This document shows positions 33,276 through 44,684 of a DNA stretch of 64,000 nucleotides, one piece after another. The DNA comes from Eukaryota sp. TZLM1-RC. Its lineage: Eukaryota > Metamonada: BaSk clade. The translations under genes and the position numbers were made by a program. Below the pieces are notes generated by a model. That model saw nothing but the letters and a program-made list of their open reading frames with translations, ran no database searches and had not been told where the DNA came from. Numbering within the stretch: the stretch's first letter is position 1; every line of letters starts with the position of its first letter. Where the stretch lies: positions 2,336,550-2,400,549 of the forward strand of contig JAUPSS010000004.1 of the NCBI GenBank assembly GCA_040285825.1, in the 5' to 3' direction.

Positions 33276-33584
33276 ATGTCTCAAATCGACCAGCTTCAAA
33301 ATGAAATACTGTCGACCTTAGCTTCAATTTCTACACAAATGTCTTCAAAGCAATCCAAACTTATTCCCCGTATCAACAAAACGCTCACACAGTTTGAAAA
33401 GAACCGGAAGACCCTTATTAACCTCGAAGAGCAGCTACGTGCGCTATCTACCAAGTGTTTTACAACACGACAGAGACTTTACCATCATTTTCCAGAACAA
33501 TTTGATTTCGAAATAGACGATGAAGCATTGCCTAGTGAACGGTTTCAGTTTTCAGATTCTGAAGAGGAGGATTACACTGCTTGA
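33276..33584 (+). CDS. Small helical protein, possible KxDL (BORC-type) homologue
   Basis: From the ATG at 33276 the product has 102 residues: a helical coiled coil, then TTRQRLYHHFPEQF and an acidic tail ending SDSEEEDYTA. KXD1 proteins have the same size, the same helix order and a matching L-x-x-x-H-P-E-A-F segment followed by an acidic tail, so a lysosome-positioning (BORC/BLOC-1-related) subunit is plausible. The frame also has an upstream ATG at 33216 that would overlap the likely promoter. Confidence 0.55.
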   Translation: MSQIDQLQNEILSTLASISTQMSSKQSKLIPRINKTLTQFEKNRKTLINLEEQLRALSTKCFTTRQRLYHHFPEQFDFEIDDEALPSERFQFSDSEEEDYTA

Positions 33585-33929
33585 AATTGAGTAGGTTGAT
33601 GTTGAAACATCTATTTCTACTCCATTATTTTGACCTCGACAATTCTTGTTACTGTCTTTTTAAAAACTAATTTTGCTGATATGTACGATCTGCAGGTTGA
33701 TGACATTTGTATTTTTATATTTTTTTTACCTATTGGATCAGTTTTAATTGTTTATTCAATAAAAATAACACTGTGATTTTTGGCTTTCAAATTTCTGATT
33801 TCAACCAACTTGGAAAATACTGGGTCTTTTTTGCGAAAAATAGATAACTACAAAAAAACATAAGACAATCAATTTAGTTAAAACACATCAAATATTTTTT
33901 TTAAAAAATTTGTTATTCTGGTAAATTCA
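33585..33929. other. AT-rich intergenic
   Basis: No gene seen. It holds the 3' end of the KxDL-like gene (AATAAAAATAA near 33758) and leads into LINE A sequence. Confidence 0.4.
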
Positions 33930-35300
33930 CTCATATTTTAAGATCAACTCCTCCTTCAGTGTCTCTTGATTTTTGTAGATCTTTCAACAAACTTCGGGTC
34001 AAATTTTTTTCCTCATTATTGGAGGTAATGAATCTTTAATTCGAAGTCATGTTTTTTGTTCTGCTGACTTAGGTGAAATTGGTTTCACGAAATCTTCGAT
34101 TTTATGTAAAGCAGCTTTTTTAGGAGGTGGAAAAAATTTTGTTTTTGAATTTTTTCAAAGGTTCCCTTTTGATGTTCATATGATCCATGGTGAATCTAAT
34201 TTTTATTTGAATCAACTTCAAATTGAATTAGATAATTTGCCTAGTGATATCTGGATTCAGTGTTTTCCTCAAAATATTCAAGAAATTCCCACCCGATCAC
34301 TTCCAAATTTACGTTTTTGCTTGAAAAAGCTTCAGCACCATCTGGTTAAATTATATGAAGGCTTGGATTATGAAGTAAGACTTGGCTTGGCCAAAACTAA
34401 AAATCCCGCTTTCGGTAATTTTTTAAAGGATATTCGTGATAGCTCTGCTGCTGCTTTAGTAACTCAAATTCCCTCTGTTTATGGACTTATGTTAAAAAAC
34501 AATGAATGGTTTTTAAACATGCGTCTTGGTTGTTTTCTGTGGCCAAATAATTTGCCCAATTATTTAACTTGTAAATGTGGTAAACCTCTTTTGTTTACTC
34601 ATCTCTTGAACTGTAAACATTTCATTACATTTAGAAGCAAAGTGCATAATAACGTCAGGGACCAAATTTATGATATGTATATATCATATCAAGTAGATTC
34701 CTTTTTAGAGCCGCTGTTATCAAAACTAATTCTTGATGATCCCAATATTGATAGTACGCGTAACAACAGATCTTCTATGGGTCTGACAAGAGGTGATCTA
34801 GTTGTTCCCGGTTTAAATGGTAGTTTTACTATTTTGGAAGCCATGTCTATTGACCCTTGTAATTCCTCTAACGAACATCTCATTAACTCGGATGTAAATA
34901 ATCCTCTTCTTGCAGGGGAAAAATATAAAATTGCTAAATATGCGAAACCCATTTCCTCGATTAATGAAAATTCTCATGCTCAATATGATTCATGTCCCTT
35001 TGTTTTTTCTTTGCTTGAATCTCTAGCTAAGGCTGCTATGGCTTTCCTTGAGGATTTTGTTGTAGTTGTAAAGGAAAGAACTGGAAGAATTTTCAATCGT
35101 GTTTACTAGCAAAACAGGATTGTATTTTCTATTTTTAAGGGAATGGTAAAACTGATTTCTGATTCACTGTCTTCTTTTGGGAAATTTTCTGAATCTTTGG
35201 AAATTAATTGTTTTGATGTAGGGGAGGCAGGTTTTGAGGATGTGGAGTTTTAATTGTGTATTTTATGTTTTCATATTCGTTGTTGAACAAATATAAGGAT
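33930..35300 (+). mobile_element. LINE family A, 5'-truncated copy
   Basis: The frame 34180-35109 (309 residues) covers the region after the reverse transcriptase. A conserved block reads IWIQCFPQNIQEIP. The finger CKCGKPLLFTHLLNC begins near residue 131. The endonuclease-like part has RGDLVVPGL near 205 and a Lys-rich GEKYKIAKY. A TAG at 35107 replaces the TGG seen at the same place in 24308-24316, so the last part is cut off. Upstream (33930-34179) the match to 41520-41720 continues with frameshifts. Confidence 0.82.
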
Positions 35301-35503
35301 GGTTTAAAAAAATTCATCCATTAATGTGCGAATAAATTTAGTTAAATAGCGGCATATTCATTAACTCATATCAAATTCCCTTACTCATCATGTCCTAGTT
35401 GCTTTTCTCATGTTTTGACTAATGCTGTTTAATGTTCATGACATCTTCATGACATCTTTGCGATCTCTCTTGTTGTAGAACTTGACTCCTCGAGTGATTG
35501 TCA

Positions 35504-35575
35504 GCGATTGTAGTATAATGGTAAGTACTCTCCGTTGTGGCCGGGGTGATCCAGGTTCGATTCCTGGCAATCGCA
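35504..35575 (+). tRNA. tRNA-His (GTG)
   Basis: A 72-nt cloverleaf without intron. The acceptor pairs GCGATTG with CAATCGC. The D stem is GTAT/GTAC, the anticodon stem CTCCG/CGGGG with loop TTGTGGC (anticodon GTG), and the T stem CCAGG/CCTGG with loop TTCGATT. The internal promoter boxes fit the consensus: A box TAGTATAATGG and B box GGTTCGATTCC. The discriminator is A. A TTTTT terminator follows at 35576. Confidence 0.96.
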
Positions 35576-35839
35576 TTTTTCAAAATTTAATCTCTTTCAA
35601 GATTAATTGCCAAAGTTCGAGGAGCGTTTCGTCCCAGCCATTAACAAGATGCCTGTAGATGTTCAGTATTGAAAGTTTATTGATCTTATTTCTTCAATTA
35701 TTGGAATTTTAGCATTTTTCTTTCTGAAAAGTCCATCAGAATAAAAGTTAAGTGTAATTTCATTAATAAATGAAGTAAGTTGAGTAATATAGAAGTAAGA
35801 TAAGGATGATGCATCTGATAAAGCTTATTGAAAATTTAT

Positions 35840-35970
35840 TGCATTTGCACACTTAATTAAATTAACTCATAACTAATGGGACGACAATCATTGAACCAAG
35901 ATTTCCTCTACAAAATCTTGATCTGCTTGCTGTCTAGCTAAAGCTTCTCTTATTCGATTGAAGATGATTT
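35840..35970 (-). mobile_element. LINE family B 3' end, antisense
   Basis: This is the reverse complement of about 25485-25620 with few changes, including the segment translating RQQADQDFVEEI and the tail with AAGTGTGCAAAT. It abuts the end of the gypsy coding region, whose last codons come from this LINE sequence. Confidence 0.85.
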
Positions 35971-38091
35971 GAGGATTAAACATCCAACTTCGAATAGCAG
36001 GTTACTCGTGCTTGGCTTCTCCTCCGGCGATTTCGATGTTTGGGTGATTTCTGCTTTTTCTCGTTTTCTTTTCAATCGATTAAATTTAGATTGGATATCC
36101 AGAATGAAAGGAACCTCAGTGGTAGCCTTTTCGATGGTGGAGAAAATTGATAAAGGGTCAGCTCTGGGACTGACGTCTGACCCAAACAAAAGCTCGAATG
36201 GACTGAAACCTGTGACAGAGCTCTTAGACGAATTCGTTAAGAGTTGTACGTAAGGTATGTATTCTGACCAGTTGTCAGAGGCGTTAAAATCGATTAGGAG
36301 CTTCCTAAGATTTTGTAAAATGACTCTATGACGTCGTTTAACTAGGCCATTTGATTGACTGAAATTTGGAATACTGTTCGTCACGTTGATATATAGGAAT
36401 TCGCACAGTGATTTAAACACGTTGTTGGCGAATTCTGGGCCGTTGTCACTGTGAATGCTGTAAGGTATACCGAAGATTGCGCACACACTCCAAATCAAAG
36501 CGTCGGCTGTCAGCCTTGCGTTTAATTCTTTGAGGGGCACGAGGATTGTATACCGAGTGAAACTGTCCACGAAAACTAAGATGTACGTATTGGCCTCTTG
36601 ATCTGCAGGAAGAGGACCAATGGTATCCACGTTCAATCTCGCGAAGGGTTTGTCAGCCCAGAGAGATCTGGTGGGAGGAGTGATAGATTTGGGGACAGGT
36701 GCCGTTTTCTGACATGATGGACAAGAACGCACGTGGTTCTTCATATCATCAGTCATACTGGGCCAGTAGTAGTCGCTAGAGGATAGCCTGCGTAAACTCT
36801 CAGACATACTAGGATGACCGCCTGATACATAACCATGTATGATCAAGAGCGTGTCGTTGATGAGTTTTGACGGGATGATGATCTTGCCTGATTCGTTAAC
36901 GTAGAGGTCAAGATGATTGACGGAACAGTTATTAAATGAACGTTCGTGAGCTGCAACAGCTTGTCTTTTCTCTGAACGGATTCTACTCAACCAAGGATCG
37001 AACATGGGGATTGCAGATGCGCATTTCTCTTTTAAAATGAGGATTTTGTGGGTATCCCGAAGGTCGTCTAGGTCTGGGAGAGCAGAGTCGTCTGATGGAT
37101 TATAGTTTCTGATATAATAGATTGGGTGAAACGGTTCATAGGTGGTCTCGCTCGCTGATGAACGAGTGTTGCCTTTGTTGATTGTGTTTATGCGTACAGT
37201 ATCGGTCGTTGGGACCTGTCTGGATAGCATGTCTGCCCAGTAGTTGTCTTCCCCCGAGGTGTGTACCAACTCGAAGTCGAACTCACTGAGTATTGGTAAC
37301 CAACGTGTGACAATTCGATTCTTATCAGGGGCTGTTACCAGATATGAGAGGTTCCTGTGATCTGTGAATATCGTGAGCTTCCTGCTTTTAAGGTAACTCT
37401 CGATGCATGATTCTGTTAGGATGAGAAGTATAGCGTAAAGCTCTTTCTGCATCGTTGACCAATTCTTTTGGGAATTGGAGAGAATCCTGCTAAAGAAACT
37501 GATAGGTCTGACCTTACGGTCAATGAGAGGAGTGCCATTGTGTTCACAAGGATCATATTCTTCCCAAATGACGCCGCCAATAGCAATGTCTGATGCGTCA
37601 CAACTAATAAGGACACGGTTATCTGCTGGGGGTAAACTCAATGGCATATTCTCTTTTACGAGTTGCTTGATCTTGTTGAAGCGGAGTTCATGATCTGAGG
37701 TCCACTCGATACGGCGAGGGTTTCCTCTAGTAAGCTCGATGATAGGAGATATGATTTCGGATACCGAAGGCAGCCAGTCTCTAATGTAGTTGATGGATTT
37801 TACAAAACTTCTGACGTCTTTCACTGTCTTGGGAGCTGGAAGCTCGACTAGTTCAGTTAGTCGTGAGGGATCAATTTGGCGTGTACCATTGACGAAGATA
37901 CTGCTAAGAATCTTGATTTCATGATCTTTAGACTTGAAATGGCATTTTGGTAGGCCAAGGCTGACCCGCTTCTCTTTAGCGCGGAAGAGGATGGCTTTGA
38001 GCCTGTCGATGAATTGAGGAAGGGTATTACCTATGATAATGATATCGTCGATGTAGATAAACATGCCTTCGATGCTAAAGATGTTGGACAT
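35950..38091 (-). pseudogene. Gypsy pol, second part: RT palm end, RNase H, integrase
   Basis: The 713-residue frame starts just before the RT active site (FIYIDDIIII, about residues 11-20). RNase H follows, with LISCDASDIAIGGVIW, QKELYAILLI and TDHRNLSYL. The integrase zinc domain has H-x-H in IIHGYVSGGHPS and CPSCQ. The catalytic core has NVDTIGPL and HSDNGPEFA with both Asp. The third acid should be Glu in Q-S-N-G-x-V-E; here it is Lys (QSNGLVKRRHR, near 36340), so integration activity is predicted lost. The last few residues derive from the adjoining LINE fragment. Confidence 0.85.
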
Positions 38092-40250
38092 TACATTTTA
38101 AACACTGCGGGGACGTTCTTGAGACCGAAACATGCCCTGTTGAAGCTAATACTGCGACCAGGAATGCTGAGGGTGGTTTTCTCGATGTCTCTTTCGTTGA
38201 TCTTGAGTTGCCAAAATGCTTTTGGGAGATCAAGTGTTCCAATGTAATTGGCTTGAGATAAGAACTCTAATACATCAGAGATCTTTGGAAGGTTTGGAGC
38301 GATAGGGATAGTGTTCGCATTGACTCCATTCGGACCACTGAAGTCGCCTGTAGGACGTGGTTTCCGATGATCAGGATAAACTACAAGGACGACTGGGGAG
38401 CTCAATCTACCGTTGGATTCTGTGGCGAAACCAGATTTGATCAACTCATCGAAGATTTGGTTGGCGATTTTGAATCGTTCAGGGTTTAACCTGCGAGGTG
38501 GACGATAAACAACAGTGTCTTCATCGTAGAAATCGATGTCCATGGGGTTACAGTCGATGCCGTCTTCATGGGGTTTCAACGTGAAAACATCTTTGAACTC
38601 TTCGAGAGTTGCGAGGAGCTGTTGATTTTCTGATTGATTGTTGAGCTTTATTTGACAACCTGACGAGTTGACGTGATCTTCGAATGTTTTTGACACCTTA
38701 AAATCAGATGTCTGTGAAATTCTGTGGTCAAACTCAGATTCAGGTAACATTAGTGTTCTGTGAAGCTCGTCGAGATGAATGTATACCCTGTCGTTGTTCA
38801 TGAGGCCGAGTTCATATAGAATGTCTATTCCTATAATTAGAATGTTGTTGCCTGGCACGATTGGTAACGATTTGGTAAGATGCACAACTTTGGAAATGCT
38901 ACCGACGTTGAAGGATAGGATTCCTTTGGCATTGCCGTCAGAGTTTGATGGTTCTCCGTTAACACCAATGAATTTGACAGATTCAGTGCAGTGTTCCATC
39001 TTGCATTTTGTAGATAGGTCTTTCGAGATGACGAATATGGATGCCACGCTATCAATAAGACCAGATACCTCTATGTTATTAATCTGCAACCAAAGTTCAA
39101 TAAACTTGGGACAATTCATAGATTTATTGGCACAAACAGAAGACAAACTAAAAATTCTATTGGTATGCGAAGATTCAGGGTCACATGTGCTCAAAGGCTT
39201 TAAGAGGCGTTTGGAGGGATTGCGAGTGATTGTAGGGAAACAGCGAGAGGGGCTGTCCCTGATTTTGGTGGTGGACTCGGATGTTGTTTTAGGCATGCTA
39301 AGAAAGTCGAAATACACCGCGTTAGATGGGAGAAGGATGGGAGGAGAAGTGTCGAGATCCGAAACAGACAAATCTCCAGAGAGGGGTTTGGGGATGGATG
39401 GATCAGGAGAGAGAACTTGACTCCTGGGTACCCAGAAACCGCATGGGTTACTGTCTTCATCCTCACCGTGAACAGCCACTTTCTTTTGACGAGAAGGTGT
39501 GGGAGTGGTTTCGGGATTAACTGGGAGACTTCTGAGAGTAGGAGGGTTATCCAACGAGTTCCATACTCTTGAGAGCTCCTGACCGTAAGCACTACGAACG
39601 GCGAAAACTTGGCCTGGATTAGGTTCCACTGCTGATTCCCTGTCCAGACGGAATGGATAGAAATCCATAAGACACTCTGGGTCTGGATGAGTCAATGGAT
39701 CATAGGGTTGGGGCATCAGCAAGAACTTAAAGTTGTCCCCATCCTCTTCAACCGAAGGAATCCGAGGAGGAGACTCGTTTAAGAACATCTGGATCATGAA
39801 CTGCTCAAAGTGGTCCTTAGGAGCACGAGTAGCAAGTTCTGCCTTTAAGGCGACTAGATCCAGGAAGTACCATTGTTCTAAATCCCTACGGAATTTCTCC
39901 AAGGTATACTGCCACTTAGATTGAGTAGGAGTAGATACCTTGGGAGAAGGAGAGGAGGGACGAACCTGACCAGTAGAATCTTTCGACTCCTTGGAAGCCG
40001 TAGAGGTAGACTCCTCTTTCGAGGTGTCTGCGTTGGCTTCTTCGGGAGAAGAAGAATCCTTGGCAGGAGTAGGAGGGTCCCCCCCTGAATCCTGAGGATT
40101 GGTGGCGAGATGGGAGTCGGAATCCCTACGGCCGAGATTGGTTCCACCCGGAGGTGAGGCTGCATCCAGAGGAGCCTGTTGTTCGTTAGCCGAAGAACGG
40201 CCAATAATTATTGTTGCCTGTGGGCCAGAGTCAGACATATATGTGAACAA
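38091..40250 (-). pseudogene. Gypsy gag-protease-RT, first part
   Basis: The 719-residue frame begins with a Ser/Pro/Glu-rich region without a zinc knuckle. A gag-like helical part follows (LEKFRRDLEQWYFLDL). A retropepsin-like segment has GLIDSVASIFVIS, where the family's D-T/S-G is D-S-V, so the protease is probably dead. The RT N-terminal half has SPVVLVVYPD, RPTGDFSGPNG and GTLDLPKAFWQL. The frame stops at TAA just after AVFKM. One extra A in the run would restore the expected continuation into the next frame. The first codons appear to lie inside the candidate LTR. Confidence 0.82.
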
Positions 40251-40707
40251 ATAGTAATTTTATTACGACGAGAAACGAGCTATAGTGAATTTCAATACCA
40301 TCACTAGTGAGGTCTCCATGAATAAACAATGAACATTAAGCTATAAACAAGAATAAATAGATAAGTCTATCTACACTCTAGAATAGTGTAAAGACTAACA
40401 GTAGTGCCTCTACAGACTGTCTTTTGTTAGTTATCTCCGCTAGTCTATTTTATGGGATCCAATGTTTTATAGTCAATGAGTGAGGATCGCATTGAACGGA
40501 ACCTGTAACGAAGTCAAAACACTGGCGTGTTTCTTGTTGAATTGTCATTCCCCCAGGTTAGTGTAGCTATAATAGAAAAGTCAAGAGTTCCACCATGATC
40601 ACAGGCGAACTCAGATATAGATGAACGAGGAGTGGAAGGTTCTTCGTCAAAGAGAGAAGGAAATGGGAAGGAAGATAGAACGGGTGTTGTGACTTCCCTT
40701 GGTAACA
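40212..40707 (-). repeat. Candidate 5' LTR of the gypsy element
   Basis: On the plus strand it starts TGTTGCC and ends GGTAACA, an imperfect inverted pair resembling the ends of the 110-bp LTRs. Its element-side end coincides with a 22-bp identity to the LTR/internal junction at 10587-10608. No second copy exists in the window, so the limits are tentative. Confidence 0.35.
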
Positions 40708-40926
40708 CACTTGTACTGAATAAAGAAATTAAATTGTGAAACTATAATACGAACTCATTTAATCTACAAACACCCTAGATTAAACGAACAACTGTCTTGA
40801 CTAACCACAACTTCATCAAATTTCACATCAGTTTACTATTTTTAGGAAAACAAATGATTAAAGCAGGTCCAGTGTCTATTATAAATGTGTCTATTTATCA
40901 GTTTGTCCATGTATTATTGTTTCTTG

Positions 40927-43398
40927 GATGTAAGAAGTTGAAAATAAACCTAATTTTATAAGTAACTGACACTCGTGAATCACTCATTTCTGATTGTCTG
41001 TGCACCTTCTACTTCCAGTAAGGCCTTATGCTCAACTCAGCTGTAACTATAACTCAGGTGCATGCCATGATGATGATGAGACGGAACTGGTGTTCTGGGC
41101 CATCGACCCCAACCACTCAAATCTATGTGGTTCCAGCATTGGAACACCTTCAGGGCCGACCGTTTCCAATATCTTCTTGGCACCAAAGCAATGAAAAATC
41201 AATCACTCCACTTCACTGACCCACTAATCAATAGATGTTTATGACGTGCAGAAATTGGACCATTATATGATTGAAATGCCTTCTGATTGGCTCTTCTGCT
41301 CAAGACCTCGTGATAAACGATTCTATTGTCCCTTTTACTAATTATAGTAGTGATGCTTTTAAGTTCCTTGGTTGTTGGTTAGGAAATGTGCCTCAAATTC
41401 AGAATGAATTGCAAGTTATTTTGGAAAAAATGAAAATTGAACTTGATTCAATTTCTTCTTTAGATATAGAAAAGCATATTAAATTTTTCATGCTTAAAAT
41501 TTGCTACACTGGGAGAATAACCCACATTTTGAGATCTTGTGCTCCTTCCATAGCATTAGACTTTTGTCGTTCTTTTAATTCATTGAGAACAGAATTTTTT
41601 GCTGATTTATTGGATGTAGAACCAGGAATGTTGAAAAGCCATTTATTTTCTTCAGCAAATTTGGGTGGTATTGGTTTTACTAAATCTTCAATTTTGTGTC
41701 AATCAGCATTCTTGGGTGGTGGCAAAAATTTTATTTATGAATTTTCTCGTAGATTTCCTGATGATTCTCATCTGTTAGTCCCCAATTGTAGTCCCTATTT
41801 GTATGAGTTATCTTGTGAACTTGAAAAATTACCGCCACAAATTTGGACCAAATGTTTTCCTCAATCAATTCAAGAAATTCCAAACCGATCTCTATTTAAT
41901 TTACAGTTTTGCTGTAAAAAGCTTCAACAAAAATTGTCAAAGATTTTTGAAAGCTTGGATTTTGATGTTAGACTTGGCTTGGCCAAGAAAAAGAATCCCG
42001 CTTTTGCAAATCTTTTACAAGATATGTGTGACAGTACTTCTTCTGCCTTAGTAACAACAATTCCACAAGTTTATGGTACTCTCTTATCCGATTCTGCTTG
42101 GACTCTGAATATGAGATTTCGTTCCTTTATCTGGCCTGATAATTTACCTCATAATTTAATTTGTAAATGTTCTCGAGAAATTACAACTACTCATTTGTTA
42201 AATTGTAAACATTTTATTACTTTTTAGAAGCAAGGTTCATGATGCTGTAAGAGACCAGTTATATTGTATGTGTAAATCTCATAGAATTGAATCCTTCTTG
42301 GAACCTTTGTTGTCAAATCTGTTTGATGCTGAAAATGATTTTCATAAGAATAATAGAGGTGATGTCATATTACCTGGATTAGATGGAAGCTTCATTTTAT
42401 TGGATGTAATGTCTGTTGATCCTTGTAATGCCTCAAATGAAAGGCTTGTTAATTCTGAAATTCATAATCCCCTTTCAAATGCTGAAAATTTTAAATTCAA
42501 AAAATACAATGAACCTTTGTCCAAATTGGCCAGTCTACAGCATGCAAAAATACAATTTGTATCCATTTGTATTTTCCCTTTTTGGTTCACTTGCACCAAC
42601 TGCTTTACGTTTTTGGATGATTTTGAAATGATTGTAAAGAGAAGAACTGGCAGAAATTTCAACAGATTGTTTTGGCAAAATAGAATTGTGTCCTCTATTT
42701 TTAAGGGGATGTTGAAGATGGTTTCTGATGCTTTGCTTTCTCTTGGATCTCACTATGAGAGAGTTGCATCTAGTGTTTTTGTTTTGGGAGAGATGGATTT
42801 TTTAGATGTTGATTTATAGGTTTAGAATAAAATTAAATTTTAAAAAAAAAAAAATTATATGATTGAAACATCGACTAAGGGTGACTATAAGGACTCTGAA
42901 GGTAATAACGCAAGACAATCATTGCTAAAGCAGCAATTATATCTGAGTGCTCGAAAAGCATTGAGGAGAAACACATTTGACTTCTTTATAACAAAATAGA
43001 AAAGATTCAGCTCAATTATGAACAAAGTGAAAAAATTTGCAGATGGTCGAGAAGTAAAGGTGTGGTTTGGCAATGGAGGTGGTGGTACATCACGTCAACA
43101 CGTGAAAACTCCACGTAAGACGTTTCTCAAGTTGTTACAATGTTCATTTGCTAGTGTGAGGATCGGAGATGAATACACGACATCTGCAAAGGTGAACTGC
43201 TGCAAGATGCTACACCAAAAGATCTATCGAGAAGTTGATGGTGAAGTTAAAGTTCACAACGCCTATTTCAGTTGTCCGGAATGTGATCAAGTATGGTCTA
43301 GAGACATTTCTGCATCACTGAATCAGCTAGAAATTGCAATTAGTGAGCACTACTATGGAACAAAACCAGTAGTGTTGCAGAGACCACAAAGAAACTAG
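40927..43398 (+). pseudogene. Fanzor nuclease, family A-related, split by a LINE
   Basis: The left part (40994-41194) keeps a short N-terminal remnant and RuvC-I VFWAIDPNHSNLCG, then frameshifts. The right part (42869-43398) carries FADGREVKVWFGNGGGG, GDEYTTSAKVNCC, CPEC and WSRDISASLNQLEIAISEHYY. Catalytic-type Asp, Glu and Asp are all present. Most of the N-terminal half is deleted, and the LINE 41277-42853 interrupts the gene between them. The 5' block at 40927-40948 (GATGTAAGAAGTTG and following) matches 59576-59598 upstream of the complete copy, so it is part of the element. Protein identity to the complete copy is clearly lower than for 16505-17640, so this is a separate sub-lineage. 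Confidence 0.85.
41277..42853 (+). mobile_element. LINE (family A relative) with poly-A tail, inserted in Fanzor
   Basis: The 5'-truncated insert is bounded by the exact 15-bp duplication ATTATATGATTGAAA (41262-41276 and 42854-42868) and ends in 12 A. The frame 41271-42227 covers the end of the reverse transcriptase and the finger CKCSREITTTHLLNC. One extra T near 42223 shifts it into 42268-42819, which has the endonuclease-like part (RGDVILPGLDG, DVMSVDPCN, FKFKKY) and a normal stop 23 bp before the tail. It is otherwise open, so it is the youngest LINE here. Confidence 0.93.
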
Positions 43399-43589
43399 CT
43401 TCAAAGCTACGTACTGTTCTAGAGTAGAAATGGGCTCACTGAGATTGGTGGCCAATTATTCCAGGATTCTAGAACGTCTGTGGACGACCACACCAAGGAT
43501 GAAATTTCTTGGAAGAAGTTTGAATGATGCTTGAAGAAAGCATCTTCATGTGAAAACCACAGAAGTGTGGTTAATTCATCCTAGTTTAC

Positions 43590-44684
43590 ATGTACAATCC
43601 GATTAATCTGGCTTATGTACACCCAAGTGTGCATGATATCTTGCAGTTAGACACCAATGTTGTCTCTTTCTCTTCAAAAACTGTCTGTTATCATGATGTG
43701 TTTGTAGAGGCTCCTTCATTAGATAATATTATTAAACATAGAGATTCAATATGTCCTTCATCTCCTCTATTCCTCACCCTCTTGGGCTCTGCACCTGATT
43801 GCTCTCTCTCTAACTTTATTAGCCCTGTTTTCAGTGGCTCGTCAGTCAATGTGCGTTTGGTTGAACTCCGTAATGATTCTACTTTTTACGATATCCTTTC
43901 CTCTTCCTCTGTACCAGACCCTTGGTCAGCATCTGAGCACTCCTTCACTGAAGCTTCTCGATGTTTACTATTCCTCAACTCGTTTGTTTTTTCATGTCCT
44001 TCGTCTCTTTTGCTAGTCATCACCCCCTCTCTCATTATCCTTACCTCTCCCCCTGGATCTTCCCCTTCTAACCTCCACCCTTTTCTCTCTTCATCAGCGG
44101 TGTCCCAGGCCAAGCTACAACCTTTGACTTTTTTTAATGATTTAAATTTAGTTTATGTTAATTTGTTTTCGTTTAATAATTCCTTATCCACCAATTTTAT
44201 TTCTAATTTGATTAGTTTAACAGAGAAGCTTTTAATTTATTCATCAGTCACAATCAGTGCGAATTACAATAATATAGTTTCCAAATTGCAAATTTTGGAA
44301 TCCAAATTTAATGAAGTTTCTTCAAATTATACAAGCACTTTATCTGCAAAAGAAGAACTTGAGTCACTGTATATTGACACTGTTACAAATTACAATGAAC
44401 TTGCAGACGATTACAACTCTTTACAAGACGATTACGCCTTTGCAGTTGACAGTTTTCATTCTCTGGCTATGGAGATCCATGATGTTGATGCAGGCCATGG
44501 ATTAAATTTTTCTTCACCATTAGGCTCTCCTTTGAAGGTAAGGATGTCAATATCCTCACCACCTCCGTTTATGGATAGATCTAAATCACTGATGCCCGTA
44601 GAGGTACCAAAAATCAAGAATACACCGATAAAGATGTTGTCAAAAAGGAGACACAGTCCTTATAAATCACCTAGATTAGAATAA
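43590..44684 (+). CDS. Hypothetical coiled-coil protein, 364 aa
   Basis: I do not recognise it. Residues 1-190 are mixed and rich in Ser, Pro and hydrophobics. About 205-300 form a coiled coil (LQILESKFNEVSSNY, ELADDYNSLQDDYAF). The tail is basic and SP-rich (SPLGSPLKVR, KRRHSPYKSPRLE), suggesting Cdk-type phosphorylation sites and possibly a DNA, microtubule or kinetochore role; that is a guess from composition. It follows the split Fanzor A copy by 191 bp in the same direction. Confidence 0.72.
   Translation: MYNPINLAYVHPSVHDILQLDTNVVSFSSKTVCYHDVFVEAPSLDNIIKHRDSICPSSPLFLTLLGSAPDCSLSNFISPVFSGSSVNVRLVELRNDSTFYDILSSSSVPDPWSASEHSFTEASRCLLFLNSFVFSCPSSLLLVITPSLIILTSPPGSSPSNLHPFLSSSAVSQAKLQPLTFFNDLNLVYVNLFSFNNSLSTNFISNLISLTEKLLIYSSVTISANYNNIVSKLQILESKFNEVSSNYTSTLSAKEELESLYIDTVTNYNELADDYNSLQDDYAFAVDSFHSLAMEIHDVDAGHGLNFSSPLGSPLKVRMSISSPPPFMDRSKSLMPVEVPKIKNTPIKMLSKRRHSPYKSPRLE

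Larger units (their letters stand above)
35950..40707 (-). mobile_element. Ty3/gypsy-type LTR retrotransposon, defective
   Basis: Two frames, 40250-38091 and 38091-35950, make a fused Gag-Pol in the order protease, reverse transcriptase, RNase H, integrase, which is the Ty3/gypsy order. The downstream LTR is missing: the coding end runs into an antisense LINE B 3' fragment. A possible upstream LTR is 40212-40707. A tRNA-His gene lies about 375 bp beyond the broken end. Confidence 0.88.

Noticed and set aside
38779-39420. 213-codon plus-strand frame
   Set aside because: It is antisense to the gypsy gag-protease frame and has no family resemblance; the opposite strand explains it.
35504-40707. 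Ty3-like targeting of the tRNA-His gene by the gypsy element
   Set aside because: Ty3 integrates within a few bases of the tRNA transcription start. Here the broken 3' end is about 375 bp downstream of the tRNA and is joined to a LINE fragment, so there is no evidence of targeting.
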